NCBI RefSeq assembly: GCF_014190935.1
Contig: NZ_JACHVV010000001.1
Span: 806,001-870,000, forward strand
Direction: 5' to 3'
DNA from: Chryseomonas sp014190935
GTDB lineage: Bacteria; Pseudomonadota; Gammaproteobacteria; Pseudomonadales; Pseudomonadaceae
DNA length: 64,000 nt
Shown here: positions 45,372-54,608 of the stretch, piece after piece
Layout of the letters: every line of letters starts with the position of its first letter
How positions within the stretch are numbered: position 1 is the first letter of the stretch
Translations under genes and position numbers: made by a program
The notes under the pieces: model-generated
The model's input: the letters and a program-made list of their open reading frames with translations, nothing else
Told to the model about the DNA's origin: nothing
Databases searched by the model: none

Positions 45372-46264
45372 CGCGACGACTCCTGTTTGGCGCGGGTGAA
45401 ATGGGCGATGGCGGTGCGGTAGTCCAGCTCGCTGCCCCCGGGGCCGAGTTCGGCGTGCCAGTCCTGCTGCGCCAGTTTCAACAGTTGATCGCGGGTCGCG
45501 ATGGACATGCTGGCATCAACGCCCACCGCCTGCAGGGTCGCGACGACGTCGTCCAGTTCGGCGGCGCGACGTTTGGCGTGGATGAGCGTGCGGGCGGTGA
45601 AGGTGTCGGCCAGTTGCGTCACCGTCTTGCCATCGAGGGACTCGCCGAGAGAGGCGACCAGGGTGTCGAGCACCCCGAAGCGCTCGGCCGCCTGAAAGGA
45701 TTCGAGGAACAGTTGCGGCAGCCCCTTCATCACCACGCTCTTGAGCATCTTGATGGCCGAGGCGGCGCCGGGCTCGGCGTCCAGCACGGTGAGACGCATG
45801 CCGTAAGGGATGAGGGCGGCGGCGAAGGCCGGCGCCGCGCTGCCGGCCAGCAGCATCGGGACGCGGTGATTGTTGCCCGGCACGGTGCCCATCACGGCGC
45901 AATCGCAAAAGCCCACACCGGTGGCCCGTGGCAGCCGCTCGATGTGCTGCTTGACCGCGGGCGCCGCCGAGTTCAGGTCCAGGTAGTCCTGGCCTGCGGT
46001 CAGCAGTGGCAGGATGCGCTCAGCCAGCGCCAGGGCGCTGCTCGCGCTGGTGAGGCAGAGTACGAAGCGTGCTGCCTGGCAGGCCTGCTCGGGGCTGTCG
46101 AACAGTTCCACCCCGGCCTGGGCAGCGCGCTGCCGGATCAGCGGCCCCGCCTTGGCATCGTCGCGATAGGCGTCGTAGGCGCCCAGTTGCAGTCCTTCTG
46201 CGGCGCCCAGGCCGAGGGCCAGGTGATAGGCGGCCTCGCCGAAGCCTATGAAGACCATTTTCAT
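45368..46264 (-). CDS. NAD(P)-dependent 3-hydroxyacid-type dehydrogenase (DUF1932)
   Basis: A 298-residue protein. The N-terminal Rossmann domain starts MKMVFIGFGEAAYHLALGL, and the C-terminal DUF1932 domain (SAIKMLKSVVMKGLPQLFLE) contains the catalytic lysine region of the beta-hydroxyacid dehydrogenase family. It is the first gene after the sigma54 promoter at 46304-46318. Confidence 0.85.
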   Translation of the reverse strand: MKMVFIGFGEAAYHLALGLGAAEGLQLGAYDAYRDDAKAGPLIRQRAAQAGVELFDSPEQACQAARFVLCLTSASSALALAERILPLLTAGQDYLDLNSAAPAVKQHIERLPRATGVGFCDCAVMGTVPGNNHRVPMLLAGSAAPAFAAALIPYGMRLTVLDAEPGAASAIKMLKSVVMKGLPQLFLESFQAAERFGVLDTLVASLGESLDGKTVTQLADTFTARTLIHAKRRAAELDDVVATLQAVGVDASMSIATRDQLLKLAQQDWHAELGPGGSELDYRTAIAHFTRAKQESSR

Positions 46265-46303
46265 TGCCAGCTACCTTCTTGGTGTTGTTTGCCCAGTAGC
46301 GGC

Positions 46304-46318
46304 GCAAGGCCTGTGCCA
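46304..46318 (-). promoter_or_regulatory. sigma54 (-24/-12) promoter of the dehydrogenase-aldolase-carrier operon
   Basis: On the minus strand the sequence is TGGCAC-AGGCC-TTGC, a GG-N10-GC match to the sigma54 consensus TGGCAC-N5-TTGC. Transcription would begin near 46292, about 28 bp before the ATG at 46264. The divergent gene encodes a sigma54 activator. Confidence 0.8.
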
Positions 46319-46425
46319 GATCGCTCAGTCGTGTCAGGCCGAACTGAAAAAAATAATGCAATCAAAGAGATAGGAGGAAAACGCGCCTCTTTGGCCGAAT
46401 GCTGCGAAGCGAAAGTCATGGCACG

Positions 46426-46447
46426 AGCTTGCAAAAGCTTTCAAGCT
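46426..46447. promoter_or_regulatory. candidate upstream activating sequence
   Basis: Inverted repeat AGCTTG (46426-46431) and CAAGCT (46442-46447), spacer 10. It lies 108-129 bp upstream of the -24 element, the usual distance for a sigma54 activator, and 31 bp before the activator start, so it could also give autoregulation. Confidence 0.4.
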
Positions 46448-46477
46448 GGTGAAAGGCCTGAAACAAGAAGAACGTCA

Positions 46478-48442
46478 ATGAATGCCGAGCCAAACCCTTC
46501 CGTGTCCGTCGATCTGTCCGGTCGGATCGCTGTCATCGCACCCTCGCGTACCCTTACCCTGACCATGGAAGCACTGCTCGCCCGGCGCGGGTTGGCGCTG
46601 CCCGTGGTGGAAGCGGTACAGGGCGACGCCCTGCGCACCGCCCAGCACCTGCTGGACCAGGGCGCCGTGGTCCTGATCAGCCGTGGCAAAACGGCCCACC
46701 GCCTGCGGGAGCACTTTCGCGTGCCGGTGGTGGAGCTCAGGCACACCTTCTTCGATTGCATCAATGCCTATCGTCAGGCGTTGCGCCTCTCGCCCCGCGT
46801 CGCGTTTCTCGCCACCTCGGACGGCTACGCGCGGATTCTCGCCAGATCCCATGCCTTCATGCCCGACGCCCACATCTGTGTGATAGACCCGCTCGCCAGC
46901 AGCCGCGAGATCGAAACCCGCCTGGACGAACTGCAGGCCCAGGGCATCGAGGTCACCATTGGCGGGCTGTCCTTCGCCGATGCGGTTACCGCCCGCGGTC
47001 TGCATTTCGTGATGTCGGATACCGATGGCGACGCCGCCGCCGAGGCCCTCGACGAAGCCCTGCATCTGCTCCAGATCGAGGATGAACGCCGCGGGCAGCG
47101 CCAGGAACTGCAGCGTCGCTACGAGATGATCCAGGCGATTCTCGATTGCGTGTCCGAAGGCATCTTCAGCGTCGACGGCGCGGGCCGGGTAACCCGTCTG
47201 AACCAGGTCGCGCAGTCCTACATGGGAGATCTCGCCTGTGACGATCCCATCCTCGACCTGCCCATCGGGCGCTATTTCGAGCCGGCGTTGCAGCAGGGAA
47301 AGGCGGTTCGCGGAGCCTTGCTGGACATCGGTCGCCACGCCCTGACGCTAAGCATCGCCCCCGTCGAGCTGGATGGCCAGGTCATCGGCGCGGTCGCCAC
47401 CCTGCAGAAGCAGACGGACATCAGGACCCTCGAGCGCAAGATGCGGCGAGCGCTCGCCGGCCAGCACCTGGCGCGGCGCACCTTCGCCGACATCGTCGGC
47501 AGCAGTCCCGCCCTGCAGCGGGCGAAGCGGCTGGCCCAGGCCTACGCCAGTGCCGACAGCACCCTGATCATCGAAGGCGAGACCGGTACCGGCAAGGAAC
47601 TCTTCGCCCAGAGCATCCACAATGCCTCGGCGCGCCGCCATGGCCCCTTCGTGGCCATCAATTGCGCTGCCTTCGCCCCCGGGGTGCTGGAAAGTGAGCT
47701 GTTCGGCTACGTCCGGGGCGCCTTTACCGGGGCGTCCAGCGAAGGCCGCATCGGCGTCTTCGAGTTGGCCCATACCGGTACGCTGTTCCTCGACGAGATC
47801 AGCGAAACCTCCGCGGATATCCAGCTCAAACTGCTGCGCACCCTGCAGGAGCGACAGGTCGTCCGCATTGGCGACCACAAGGTCACACCGGTGGACATCC
47901 GCATCATCACGGCCAGCAACAAACCCCTGCTGGAGCAGGTCGCCAAGGGGTTGTTCCGGGAAGATTTCTACTACCGGCTCTGCGTCCTGCGCCTGACGCT
48001 GCCACCGTTGCACGAGCGCCGTGACGATCTGCCCGAATTGCTGGACCGGCTCCTGGCCGAGCCCTCCGCGGTGACCCGGGCACTTACCCAGACCTTGCTG
48101 ACTCGACTCGCCGACTACCCGTGGCCAGGCAACGTGCGCCAGCTCGCCAATCTGGTCGAGCGCTTGGGCGTCATGCTCTCCTGTGACTTGCCTGCCGACG
48201 AGTTGCTCGATGAATTGCTCGGCGACCTGCCCCAGCCCAAGGCGTCGCCTGCGGTAGCGCGGGCAACGGCGTTACCCGATGAGCGCGCGATCCTGCATGC
48301 GGCCCTGAGCGCCGTGGGCGGCAACCGCAAGCAAGCCGCGGCTCGGCTCGGCATCAGTACGGCGACCCTTTGGCGGCGGATGCGGCGCTATCTGGATGAG
48401 GATCCCGCCTGCTTCGATGGCAGTCGCTATGGCGAACGCTGA
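46478..48442 (+). CDS. PrpR-type sigma54-dependent transcriptional activator
   Basis: A 654-residue activator. The N-terminal PrpR_N domain (about 15-200; RHTFFDCINAYRQALRLSP) senses a ligand. A PAS-like segment follows (about 215-320). The AAA+ domain has Walker A GETGTGKE (367-374) and the sigma54-contact loop GAFTGA (414-419). A Fis-type helix-turn-helix closes the protein (NRKQAAARLGISTATLWRRM). It is divergent from the dehydrogenase operon, whose promoter is of sigma54 type. The likely ligand is a branched or tricarboxylic acid, by analogy with 2-methylcitrate for PrpR. Confidence 0.92.
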   Translation: MNAEPNPSVSVDLSGRIAVIAPSRTLTLTMEALLARRGLALPVVEAVQGDALRTAQHLLDQGAVVLISRGKTAHRLREHFRVPVVELRHTFFDCINAYRQALRLSPRVAFLATSDGYARILARSHAFMPDAHICVIDPLASSREIETRLDELQAQGIEVTIGGLSFADAVTARGLHFVMSDTDGDAAAEALDEALHLLQIEDERRGQRQELQRRYEMIQAILDCVSEGIFSVDGAGRVTRLNQVAQSYMGDLACDDPILDLPIGRYFEPALQQGKAVRGALLDIGRHALTLSIAPVELDGQVIGAVATLQKQTDIRTLERKMRRALAGQHLARRTFADIVGSSPALQRAKRLAQAYASADSTLIIEGETGTGKELFAQSIHNASARRHGPFVAINCAAFAPGVLESELFGYVRGAFTGASSEGRIGVFELAHTGTLFLDEISETSADIQLKLLRTLQERQVVRIGDHKVTPVDIRIITASNKPLLEQVAKGLFREDFYYRLCVLRLTLPPLHERRDDLPELLDRLLAEPSAVTRALTQTLLTRLADYPWPGNVRQLANLVERLGVMLSCDLPADELLDELLGDLPQPKASPAVARATALPDERAILHAALSAVGGNRKQAAARLGISTATLWRRMRRYLDEDPACFDGSRYGER

Positions 48443-48480
48443 GGGGATACCGACTCTGTGCGTGCTATGTATCCGAGCCT

Positions 48481-48510
48481 GCCGAGGATGGTCGCATCAC
48501 CATCCTCGGC
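48481..48510 (+). terminator. strong hairpin after the sigma54 activator gene
   Basis: Perfect 12-bp stem GCCGAGGATGGT and ACCATCCTCGGC with loop CGCATC, 38 bp after the stop. The downstream ATTGTT is only weakly T-rich. Confidence 0.55.
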
Positions 48511-48682
48511 GGCTGACATTGTTCAATTAGCGAACGCGGCTGGCGATGGTTGCCGCCATCAAGAGATGCGGGTACTGCCTATCCTGACGTCCGTCTGGCA
48601 CGCGTCTACCATATTCTTGCCACTTCGATTCAGCGTTCAGAGGGGCGTTAATCGTGGCAAGCCATACCTTCGAATCGGCAGT

Positions 48683-49906
48683 TCATTCCTTAGCAGCATT
48701 GAGATGGCTTTCCGCCGCGCGGAACGTCAGCAACAGCAGACCGGCGATGCCGAGTGTGAGGGTGGCGCCTATGGCGCTGGCGAGCAAGCCGGCGAGCAGG
48801 CCACCCACGGCCTCGAAACCGAAGCGCATGGCGATGTACAGGGCGATCACGCGGCCACGTAGCGCTGCCGGGGCATCGCCCTGCAACAGCATGTTGGTGC
48901 TGACGTTGTTGGCGGTGATGCCGAAGCCCAGTAGGGCCAGCAACAGCAGCGCGAAGGGAAGCGGCAGCTTGAACGCCAGCAGGCAAAGCGCCAGGACGCA
49001 GCACAGCTCGGCGATGAAGATCACGCGTCTCAGGCGGTGCAAGGCGCCGACCAAGGCGAGCATGATCGTGGCGACGAAGGCTCCGGCGCCGGCGGCACCC
49101 CATAGCCAGCCCAGCATCCGGGCATCGCCGAGGTAGAGCGTCTTGGCCAGTACCGGCAGCAAGACGCTGTAGTTGGAGGCGAGCAGATTGACCGCGATCA
49201 CTCCGAGCATCAGGCGTCGGACCGAGAAGGTAGTCCAGACGTAGTCCAGGCCTTCGCGAAACATCTGACTGGTCGAACCGCTGGCCTTGGCGGTCGCGCT
49301 GCCCTGGACCTTCGTCAGGCCCAGCAACAAGGTGGCGAAGGCAATCGCCGTGATCAGGAAGCACAGCGCTTCGCTACTGGCGGCAATCAGGGCGCCGGCC
49401 AACGGCGGACCGATGAAGCGCGCGGCGTTGATCAGCATGGCATTGAGCGCGAGGGCATTGGGCAAATCGCTGACGTCGGCCACGAAGCTACCGATGAGGG
49501 CCTGTCTGAGCGGTGTTTCCACGGCATTCAGTAAACCGAGGAACAGGGCCATGGCAATCAGAATCGGCGCGTCGATCCAGCCCTGCCAGCTCAAGAGTGC
49601 GAGCCACAGCGATTGGATGGCGAGCAGCGACTGCGCCGCGATCAGGCAGCGGCGTTTGTCGTGGCGGTCGATCCAGGCGCCGGCGATCGGGCCTACGAGC
49701 AGCTGCGGGGCGAGCGTCAGAAAGGTGATTACGCCCAGCAGGGTGGCGGAAGCGGTGACGTGGTAGGCCATCCACGACAGCGCCACCTGTTGCACCCATT
49801 TGCCCAGGGTCGACACGCCCTGGCAGGCAAAGTAGATCTGGAAGTCACGATGGGCGAGCGCCCGTACGGCGGTGGGCCAACGGGAGGGCTGTGCAGGTTT
49901 CGCCAA
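48683..49906 (-). CDS. MFS transporter (EntS-like branch)
   Basis: A 407-residue major facilitator. ALAHRDFQIYFACQGVSTLG at the N terminus and WIDRHDKRRCLIAAQSLLA in the 2-3 loop match the EntS/TIGR00900-type branch, which exports siderophores or drugs. About twelve helices expected. It stands alone with 376 bp upstream. Confidence 0.85.
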   Translation of the reverse strand: MAKPAQPSRWPTAVRALAHRDFQIYFACQGVSTLGKWVQQVALSWMAYHVTASATLLGVITFLTLAPQLLVGPIAGAWIDRHDKRRCLIAAQSLLAIQSLWLALLSWQGWIDAPILIAMALFLGLLNAVETPLRQALIGSFVADVSDLPNALALNAMLINAARFIGPPLAGALIAASSEALCFLITAIAFATLLLGLTKVQGSATAKASGSTSQMFREGLDYVWTTFSVRRLMLGVIAVNLLASNYSVLLPVLAKTLYLGDARMLGWLWGAAGAGAFVATIMLALVGALHRLRRVIFIAELCCVLALCLLAFKLPLPFALLLLALLGFGITANNVSTNMLLQGDAPAALRGRVIALYIAMRFGFEAVGGLLAGLLASAIGATLTLGIAGLLLLTFRAAESHLNAAKE

Positions 49907-50282
49907 GAAGGCTGTCTCCAGATTGACTCGGCAGGCAGCGGCCGGTCCGGCAGGTCAAGTGCGGCACCGCTACAACCAGCACGGCAATGTTTAGGACTAG
50001 GGCGGCGACCCTGGGCGCTCATGCCATACAGGGCGGACAGCGCGCAGAACCCGTCATCAGGCCGTCCGTTTTAAATTGCAGGGTAACAACCAGCTATGAG
50101 TTAGTTTTTTAGAATGTCATTTCGTTTTGTTGTTTGCAATGGCCAGCCTGCCAGCTCGAGCAGCCGGGCTGGCAGACGTTGGCGAGACGGAGGTCTCCTC
50201 GTCGGGCCCTGGCGGCCGGCACGGCACCGCTGTCGAGCATGAGGCGGAAAACCAAGCCGGCCGGAAGTGGGACCGAGGGCCT
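49907..50282. other. intergenic stretch upstream of the MFS gene
   Basis: About 375 bp. The middle (50095-50145) is unusually AT-rich and may hold the MFS promoter. No gene or clear inverted repeat was recognised. Confidence 0.4.
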
Positions 50283-51197
50283 TCAGTCCTGGCGTGGAGT
50301 CGGTACCGAGGAGGGCGCATCGTCTTCCGGTAACGCGCCGTGACGAAGCAGATGCACGACCTCATCCTGAATCTGGTTGACCGCCCCGAGGCGTTCAATC
50401 AGTTCGGCCGCGCGACTGCCGCGCAGGCCGGCGGTGGTGAGCTGGCCGGCATGGACGTAGGTGTATACCCCGGACACGGCGAAGGCCTTGATACAGGCGA
50501 TGTGCCGCGCCTGTTCGGGCAGGCTGCTGCGGAAGGTCTTGCTGGCGAAGAAACTTCGGCGTTCCAGTGGTGAGGCGAAGACGATCTCCACCATCGACAG
50601 CGCCGCGCGGATGGCATCGGCCTTATGCGCCACGTCGGGCGACGGTGGATGTTGACCGTCGTTGACGAAGGGCACGCATGGGTGCACGCGCACCTTCAGG
50701 ACGGCCGATTGTGCGGTCAGCCAGGGCCCCAGCTGGTTCAGCAGATAATTGTTCAGGTCCTCGAGGCTGACGCGGGGATGCAGGTGCAGCTGGAGGCGAT
50801 CCAGCTGGTCGGGACCGTTGTGCTGCTCGTCCGCCAGCGTGTTCTTGAAGGCTTGCGAGCCATGGGGCAGATCATAGGCGAGCGTCTCGGCGAACATGTT
50901 CTGCTCGTCGCTGAACAGCACGGGGCTGGCGGCCTGGAAGGTACGCTGATGCTCCTCGTCAGCGAAGCCGATCTCCACCATCCCATCCAGTTCGTAGTCG
51001 GAAATCTCCCGGATGCCCTCAGCCAGCGGCCACAGATGGGCGTCCTGCTCTCGGTCGAAATGGTATTGCACGTAGTGACCGAGCCCCGGCAGGCGGGCGC
51101 ACAAGGGGCCGTGCACGTCACGCCAGTAGTGCGCGAACAGGTCATGGGGCACGCGCTCGCGGCGCTTGACCGTGGTGTAGCTGTTGAGGGTGATCAT
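50283..51197 (-). CDS. EthD-domain protein
   Basis: A 304-residue protein. The N-terminal half (HYWRDVHGPLCARLPGLGHY) is a clear EthD/dimeric alpha-beta barrel domain, and the second half (about 125-240) may be a degenerate second barrel. EthD proteins accompany ether and aromatic degradation, with unclear activity. GGAA lies upstream of the ATG. It is 167 bp downstream of the SDR gene on the same strand. Confidence 0.8.
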   Translation of the reverse strand: MITLNSYTTVKRRERVPHDLFAHYWRDVHGPLCARLPGLGHYVQYHFDREQDAHLWPLAEGIREISDYELDGMVEIGFADEEHQRTFQAASPVLFSDEQNMFAETLAYDLPHGSQAFKNTLADEQHNGPDQLDRLQLHLHPRVSLEDLNNYLLNQLGPWLTAQSAVLKVRVHPCVPFVNDGQHPPSPDVAHKADAIRAALSMVEIVFASPLERRSFFASKTFRSSLPEQARHIACIKAFAVSGVYTYVHAGQLTTAGLRGSRAAELIERLGAVNQIQDEVVHLLRHGALPEDDAPSSVPTPRQD

Positions 51198-51364
51198 GGA
51201 GGCTCATTCCTGGAGGCGAGGCTAGGAAAGTGGACCCCTGATTCCGGCGATAAGCTCCGGACGTTCGCGAGCGGGATTCCTGGCCACGGCGCGTGCCTGC
51301 CCGCCCGCGCCAGGACGCGCTTCATCCGTGGGACGCGCCTGATCGTCCAGGCGCGAGCCGCCTT

Positions 51365-52090
51365 TCAGACCTGCGCCATGCCCCCGTCGACCGGTAACTC
51401 GGCGCCGGTGATGAAGCTGCTCTGGTCGCTGGCGAGAAAGAGCGCGGCCGAGGCCACTTCCTCGACGCGTGCCATCCGGCCGAGCGGGATCAGCCTGTTC
51501 AGCTGCTCACGTACCTCCGCCGAGGTCGCGGCCATCATGGCGGTGTCCGTGGGGCCCGGCGCGACGACGTTGACGCGGATGTTGCGGGGCGCCAGTTCAT
51601 TGGCCCAGGTGCGCGCGAAGGAGCGCACCGCGGCCTTGCTCGCCCCATAGACGCCATAGCCCGGGGTGCCGATCGCCGCGGCGATGGAGCCGATCAAGAC
51701 GATGGCGCCGCCATTGGGCATGCTCGCCGTCGCCGCCTGGGTGGCGAAGAGCAGGGCGCGTACGTTGAGCGCGAAGGTCCGGTCGAAGTGCTCTGCGCTG
51801 ATGGCCTCTAGCGGCGCGAACTCCGAGAGGCCGGCGTTCACCACCAGCACATCCACCCGCCCGGCCTCGCGCCGCACGCTGTCGAAGAAGGCCGCGAGCG
51901 CCGTCACATCGGACGCATCGAGGCTGCGCTCATGCAACGTACCCGCGCCGAGGTCGACATCGCAAGCCGGGGTACGCCGACTGGTGGCGTAGACGGTGGC
52001 GCCCTCGGCCACGAAGCGCTCCGCGATGGCCCCACCGATCCCGCCATGTCCACCGATCACGACCGCGACTTTTGCTGAAAGCATGTTCAT
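51365..52090 (-). CDS. short-chain dehydrogenase/reductase
   Basis: A 241-residue classical SDR. The cofactor motif is GGHGGIG (13-19), then NAG near 85, and the catalytic set is Ser135, Tyr148 and Lys152 (YGASK). GAGG lies just before the ATG. It is divergent from the HxlR regulator by 103 bp, a common arrangement in which HxlR controls the reductase. Confidence 0.9.
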   Translation of the reverse strand: MNMLSAKVAVVIGGHGGIGGAIAERFVAEGATVYATSRRTPACDVDLGAGTLHERSLDASDVTALAAFFDSVRREAGRVDVLVVNAGLSEFAPLEAISAEHFDRTFALNVRALLFATQAATASMPNGGAIVLIGSIAAAIGTPGYGVYGASKAAVRSFARTWANELAPRNIRVNVVAPGPTDTAMMAATSAEVREQLNRLIPLGRMARVEEVASAALFLASDQSSFITGAELPVDGGMAQV

Positions 52091-52193
52091 GGATCCTCAC
52101 CAGGTTGCTGTGGATGTCCAGGAGCACGGTATCATTCGTATATCTGATCGCAAGAACGCACCTGAGGGTGCCTAGATAGCCTGGTGGATACCC

Positions 52194-52592
52194 ATGTCGA
52201 AAGACGAGCTCGAACTGCCGCTCGATGTCGGCGCAACGCGACCGATCCTGGAGCACATAGCCAACAAGTGGACCGTGTTGATCCTCAGTGTCCTGTGCAC
52301 GCAGCCGGCGCGGTTCAATGACCTCAAGCGCCGTCTCCATGGCATCACCCATAAATCGCTGTCCGAGGCGCTCAAGCGCCTGGAGCGTAACGGGCTCATC
52401 AGTCGCAAGGTCCTGCCGACCCAGCCGATCGGTGTCGAGTATCGAATCACGGCCCTTGGCTCCTCGTTGCGCGAACCCTTTGCCGCCCTCTATGCCTGGT
52501 CGCTGACCCACCGGGGCGCCCTGGAAGAGGCGCAGCGTGCCTATGATCAGGCGAGGGAGAGCGAAGGACGGGAGGAGGGCGGCGAGCGGTAG
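52194..52592 (+). CDS. HxlR-family transcriptional regulator
   Basis: A 132-residue winged-helix regulator. ILEHIANKWTVLILSVLC and RFNDLKRRLHGITHKSLSEA are the family hallmarks. It has no obvious redox Cys apart from one in the first helix region (LCTQPAR). It probably controls the divergent SDR gene. Confidence 0.9.
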   Translation: MSKDELELPLDVGATRPILEHIANKWTVLILSVLCTQPARFNDLKRRLHGITHKSLSEALKRLERNGLISRKVLPTQPIGVEYRITALGSSLREPFAALYAWSLTHRGALEEAQRAYDQARESEGREEGGER

Positions 52593-52696
52593 CGACGAGG
52601 TGCGGCGGCTACCGCCTGGTTCGCGATCCGCCAGCGGTGCCCTGGTTGCGACACCGGCCTGTTCCGCCAGGACTCAGGTGCTGGACCCGGGCGGGT

Positions 52697-54535
52697 CTAG
52701 AAGGCGAAGCACGAGCAGCCGAACGCCCCCCAGAACCCCTGGTGGTCGCTGACCGGCACCGAGCTGCGGCGTGCGCGATCGTGCTCGTGCTGGTGCACGG
52801 CGCAGGAGCCCAGGCACTGGTGGAGGCTGGCCGCCATCGGGGCGGTAGGTCGCCAGTGGCCAGGGACGATGGCCACCGGGGACCAGTCCGGCATCACCGG
52901 TACGGTGGGCGGAGCCAGGTCCCTGAATTCTCCGGCGGCATGGACGACCTTGCCGCCGACCACGGTCAGCACCGATTCGAGCCATTTGATCTGCTCTTCC
53001 TCGACGCTGAAGAAGTCAGCCGAGAGCGCCACCAGGTCGGCGAGTTGGCCGACCTTGAGCTGCCCCTTCTTGCCTTGCTCGCTGGAGAACCAGGCGCTGC
53101 CATGGGTGAAGAGCTGCAGGGCGGTGGCCCGTGGCAGGCCTTCTGGATAGAGCGTCATGCCGCCGACGGTCTTGCCGCTCACCAGCCAGTAGAGCGCCGT
53201 CCAGGGGTTATAGCTGGCCACCCGGGTGGCATCGGTACCGGCTCCGACCGGCACCCCTTCGGCGAGCATGCGCTTGATGGGCGGCGTGGCCTCGGCCGCC
53301 TTGGCGCCGTAGCGGTCGACGAAGTATTCGCCCTGGAAGGCCATGCGGTGCTGAATGGCGATGCCGCCGCCCAGGGCCCGGACGCGCTCGATGTTGCGCG
53401 GGCTGATGGTCTCGGCATGATCGAACAGCCACGGCAGACCGTTGAAGGGGATGTCGCGATCGACCTTCTCGAAGACATCGAGCATCCGCGAGATGGACTC
53501 GTCATAGGTGGCATGCAGCCGGAAGGGCCAGCGCTGCTCGACCAGGTGGCGCACCACCGGCTCCAGCTCGTCTTCCATGCTCGGCGCCAGATCCGGCCGG
53601 GGTTCGAGAAAGTCCTCGAAGTCGGCGGCGGAGAACACCAGCATCTCGCCGGCGCCGTTGTGCCGGAGGAAGTCGGTGCCCTGGTGCAGGGTGACGCTGC
53701 TCGTCCAGTGCTTGAAATCGTTCAGCTCCTCCTTGGGCTTCTGGGTAAAGAGGTTGTAGGCGATGCGCACGGTGAGCTGGTCGTTGTCGGCCAGTTGCTG
53801 GATCACCTGGTAGTCCTCGGGGTAGTTCTGGAAACCGCCGCCGGCATCGATGGCGCTGGTGACGCCCAGGCGATTGAGTTCGCGCATGAATTGCCGGGTG
53901 GAGTTGACCTGGTACTCCAGCGGTAGCGTGGGCCCCTTAGCCAGGGTCGCGTAGAGGATGAGGGCGTTGGGCCGGGCGATCAGCATGCCGGTGGGATCGC
54001 CCTTGGCATCGCGCTGGATCTCGCCGCCGGGGGGATTGGGCGTGTGGCGGTCATAGCCCACGGCCCTGAGCGCCGCCCGATTCAACAGCGCCCGATCGTA
54101 AAGGTGCAACACGAAGACCGGCGTGTCCGGCGCTGCCCTGTTCAGCTCTTCGACGGTGGGCATGCGCTTTTCGGCGAACTGGAATTCCGTCCAACCGCCC
54201 ACCACGCGCACCCACTGCGGCGTGGGGGTGCGATCGGCCTGCTCCTTGAGCAGGCGCAACGCATCCGCCAGCGACGGAACACCTTCCCAGCGCAACTCCA
54301 GGTTGTAGTTGAGGCCGCCGCGGATCAGGTGCAGGTGCGAGTCATTGAGGCCAGGGATCACACAGCGCTGCTGCAGATCGATCAGCCGCGTCGCCGCGCT
54401 GCGAAAGGCCATGGCTTCGGCATCGTTACCCACCGCGATGAAGCGGCCATCCTTGATCGCCACGGCGGTGGCCTGGGGTTGCTGGGGATCGACCGTGTGC
54501 AGGCGGCCATTGAACAGAATCAGATCAGCGCTCAT
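52697..54535 (-). CDS. YtcJ-like metal-dependent amidohydrolase
   Basis: A 612-residue amidohydrolase-3 protein. The metal motif His67-x-His69 (NDSHLHL) and the later barrel His residues (LHATYDES, LFDHAETI) are present. It has an unusual C-terminal tail from about residue 570 with His572, Cys574, Cys578, His581, His583, His585, Cys607 and Cys609 that suggests a second metal site. The substrate is unknown. It is 73 bp downstream of the ABM gene, and the isochorismatase-like gene lies just before. Confidence 0.85.
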   Translation of the reverse strand: MSADLILFNGRLHTVDPQQPQATAVAIKDGRFIAVGNDAEAMAFRSAATRLIDLQQRCVIPGLNDSHLHLIRGGLNYNLELRWEGVPSLADALRLLKEQADRTPTPQWVRVVGGWTEFQFAEKRMPTVEELNRAAPDTPVFVLHLYDRALLNRAALRAVGYDRHTPNPPGGEIQRDAKGDPTGMLIARPNALILYATLAKGPTLPLEYQVNSTRQFMRELNRLGVTSAIDAGGGFQNYPEDYQVIQQLADNDQLTVRIAYNLFTQKPKEELNDFKHWTSSVTLHQGTDFLRHNGAGEMLVFSAADFEDFLEPRPDLAPSMEDELEPVVRHLVEQRWPFRLHATYDESISRMLDVFEKVDRDIPFNGLPWLFDHAETISPRNIERVRALGGGIAIQHRMAFQGEYFVDRYGAKAAEATPPIKRMLAEGVPVGAGTDATRVASYNPWTALYWLVSGKTVGGMTLYPEGLPRATALQLFTHGSAWFSSEQGKKGQLKVGQLADLVALSADFFSVEEEQIKWLESVLTVVGGKVVHAAGEFRDLAPPTVPVMPDWSPVAIVPGHWRPTAPMAASLHQCLGSCAVHQHEHDRARRSSVPVSDHQGFWGAFGCSCFAF

Positions 54536-54608
54536 GGGTGTTCCTTATGAACGAACGGAAGGGCTATCGAGGGCGAAAAGGGGAAGGGCGACGGACCGGG
54601 CCAGCGCG

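Noticed and set aside
46419..46434. A sigma54-like TGGCACG...TTGC on the plus strand before the PrpR-type gene
   Set aside because: The spacing is GG-N9-GC, one base short of the required N10.
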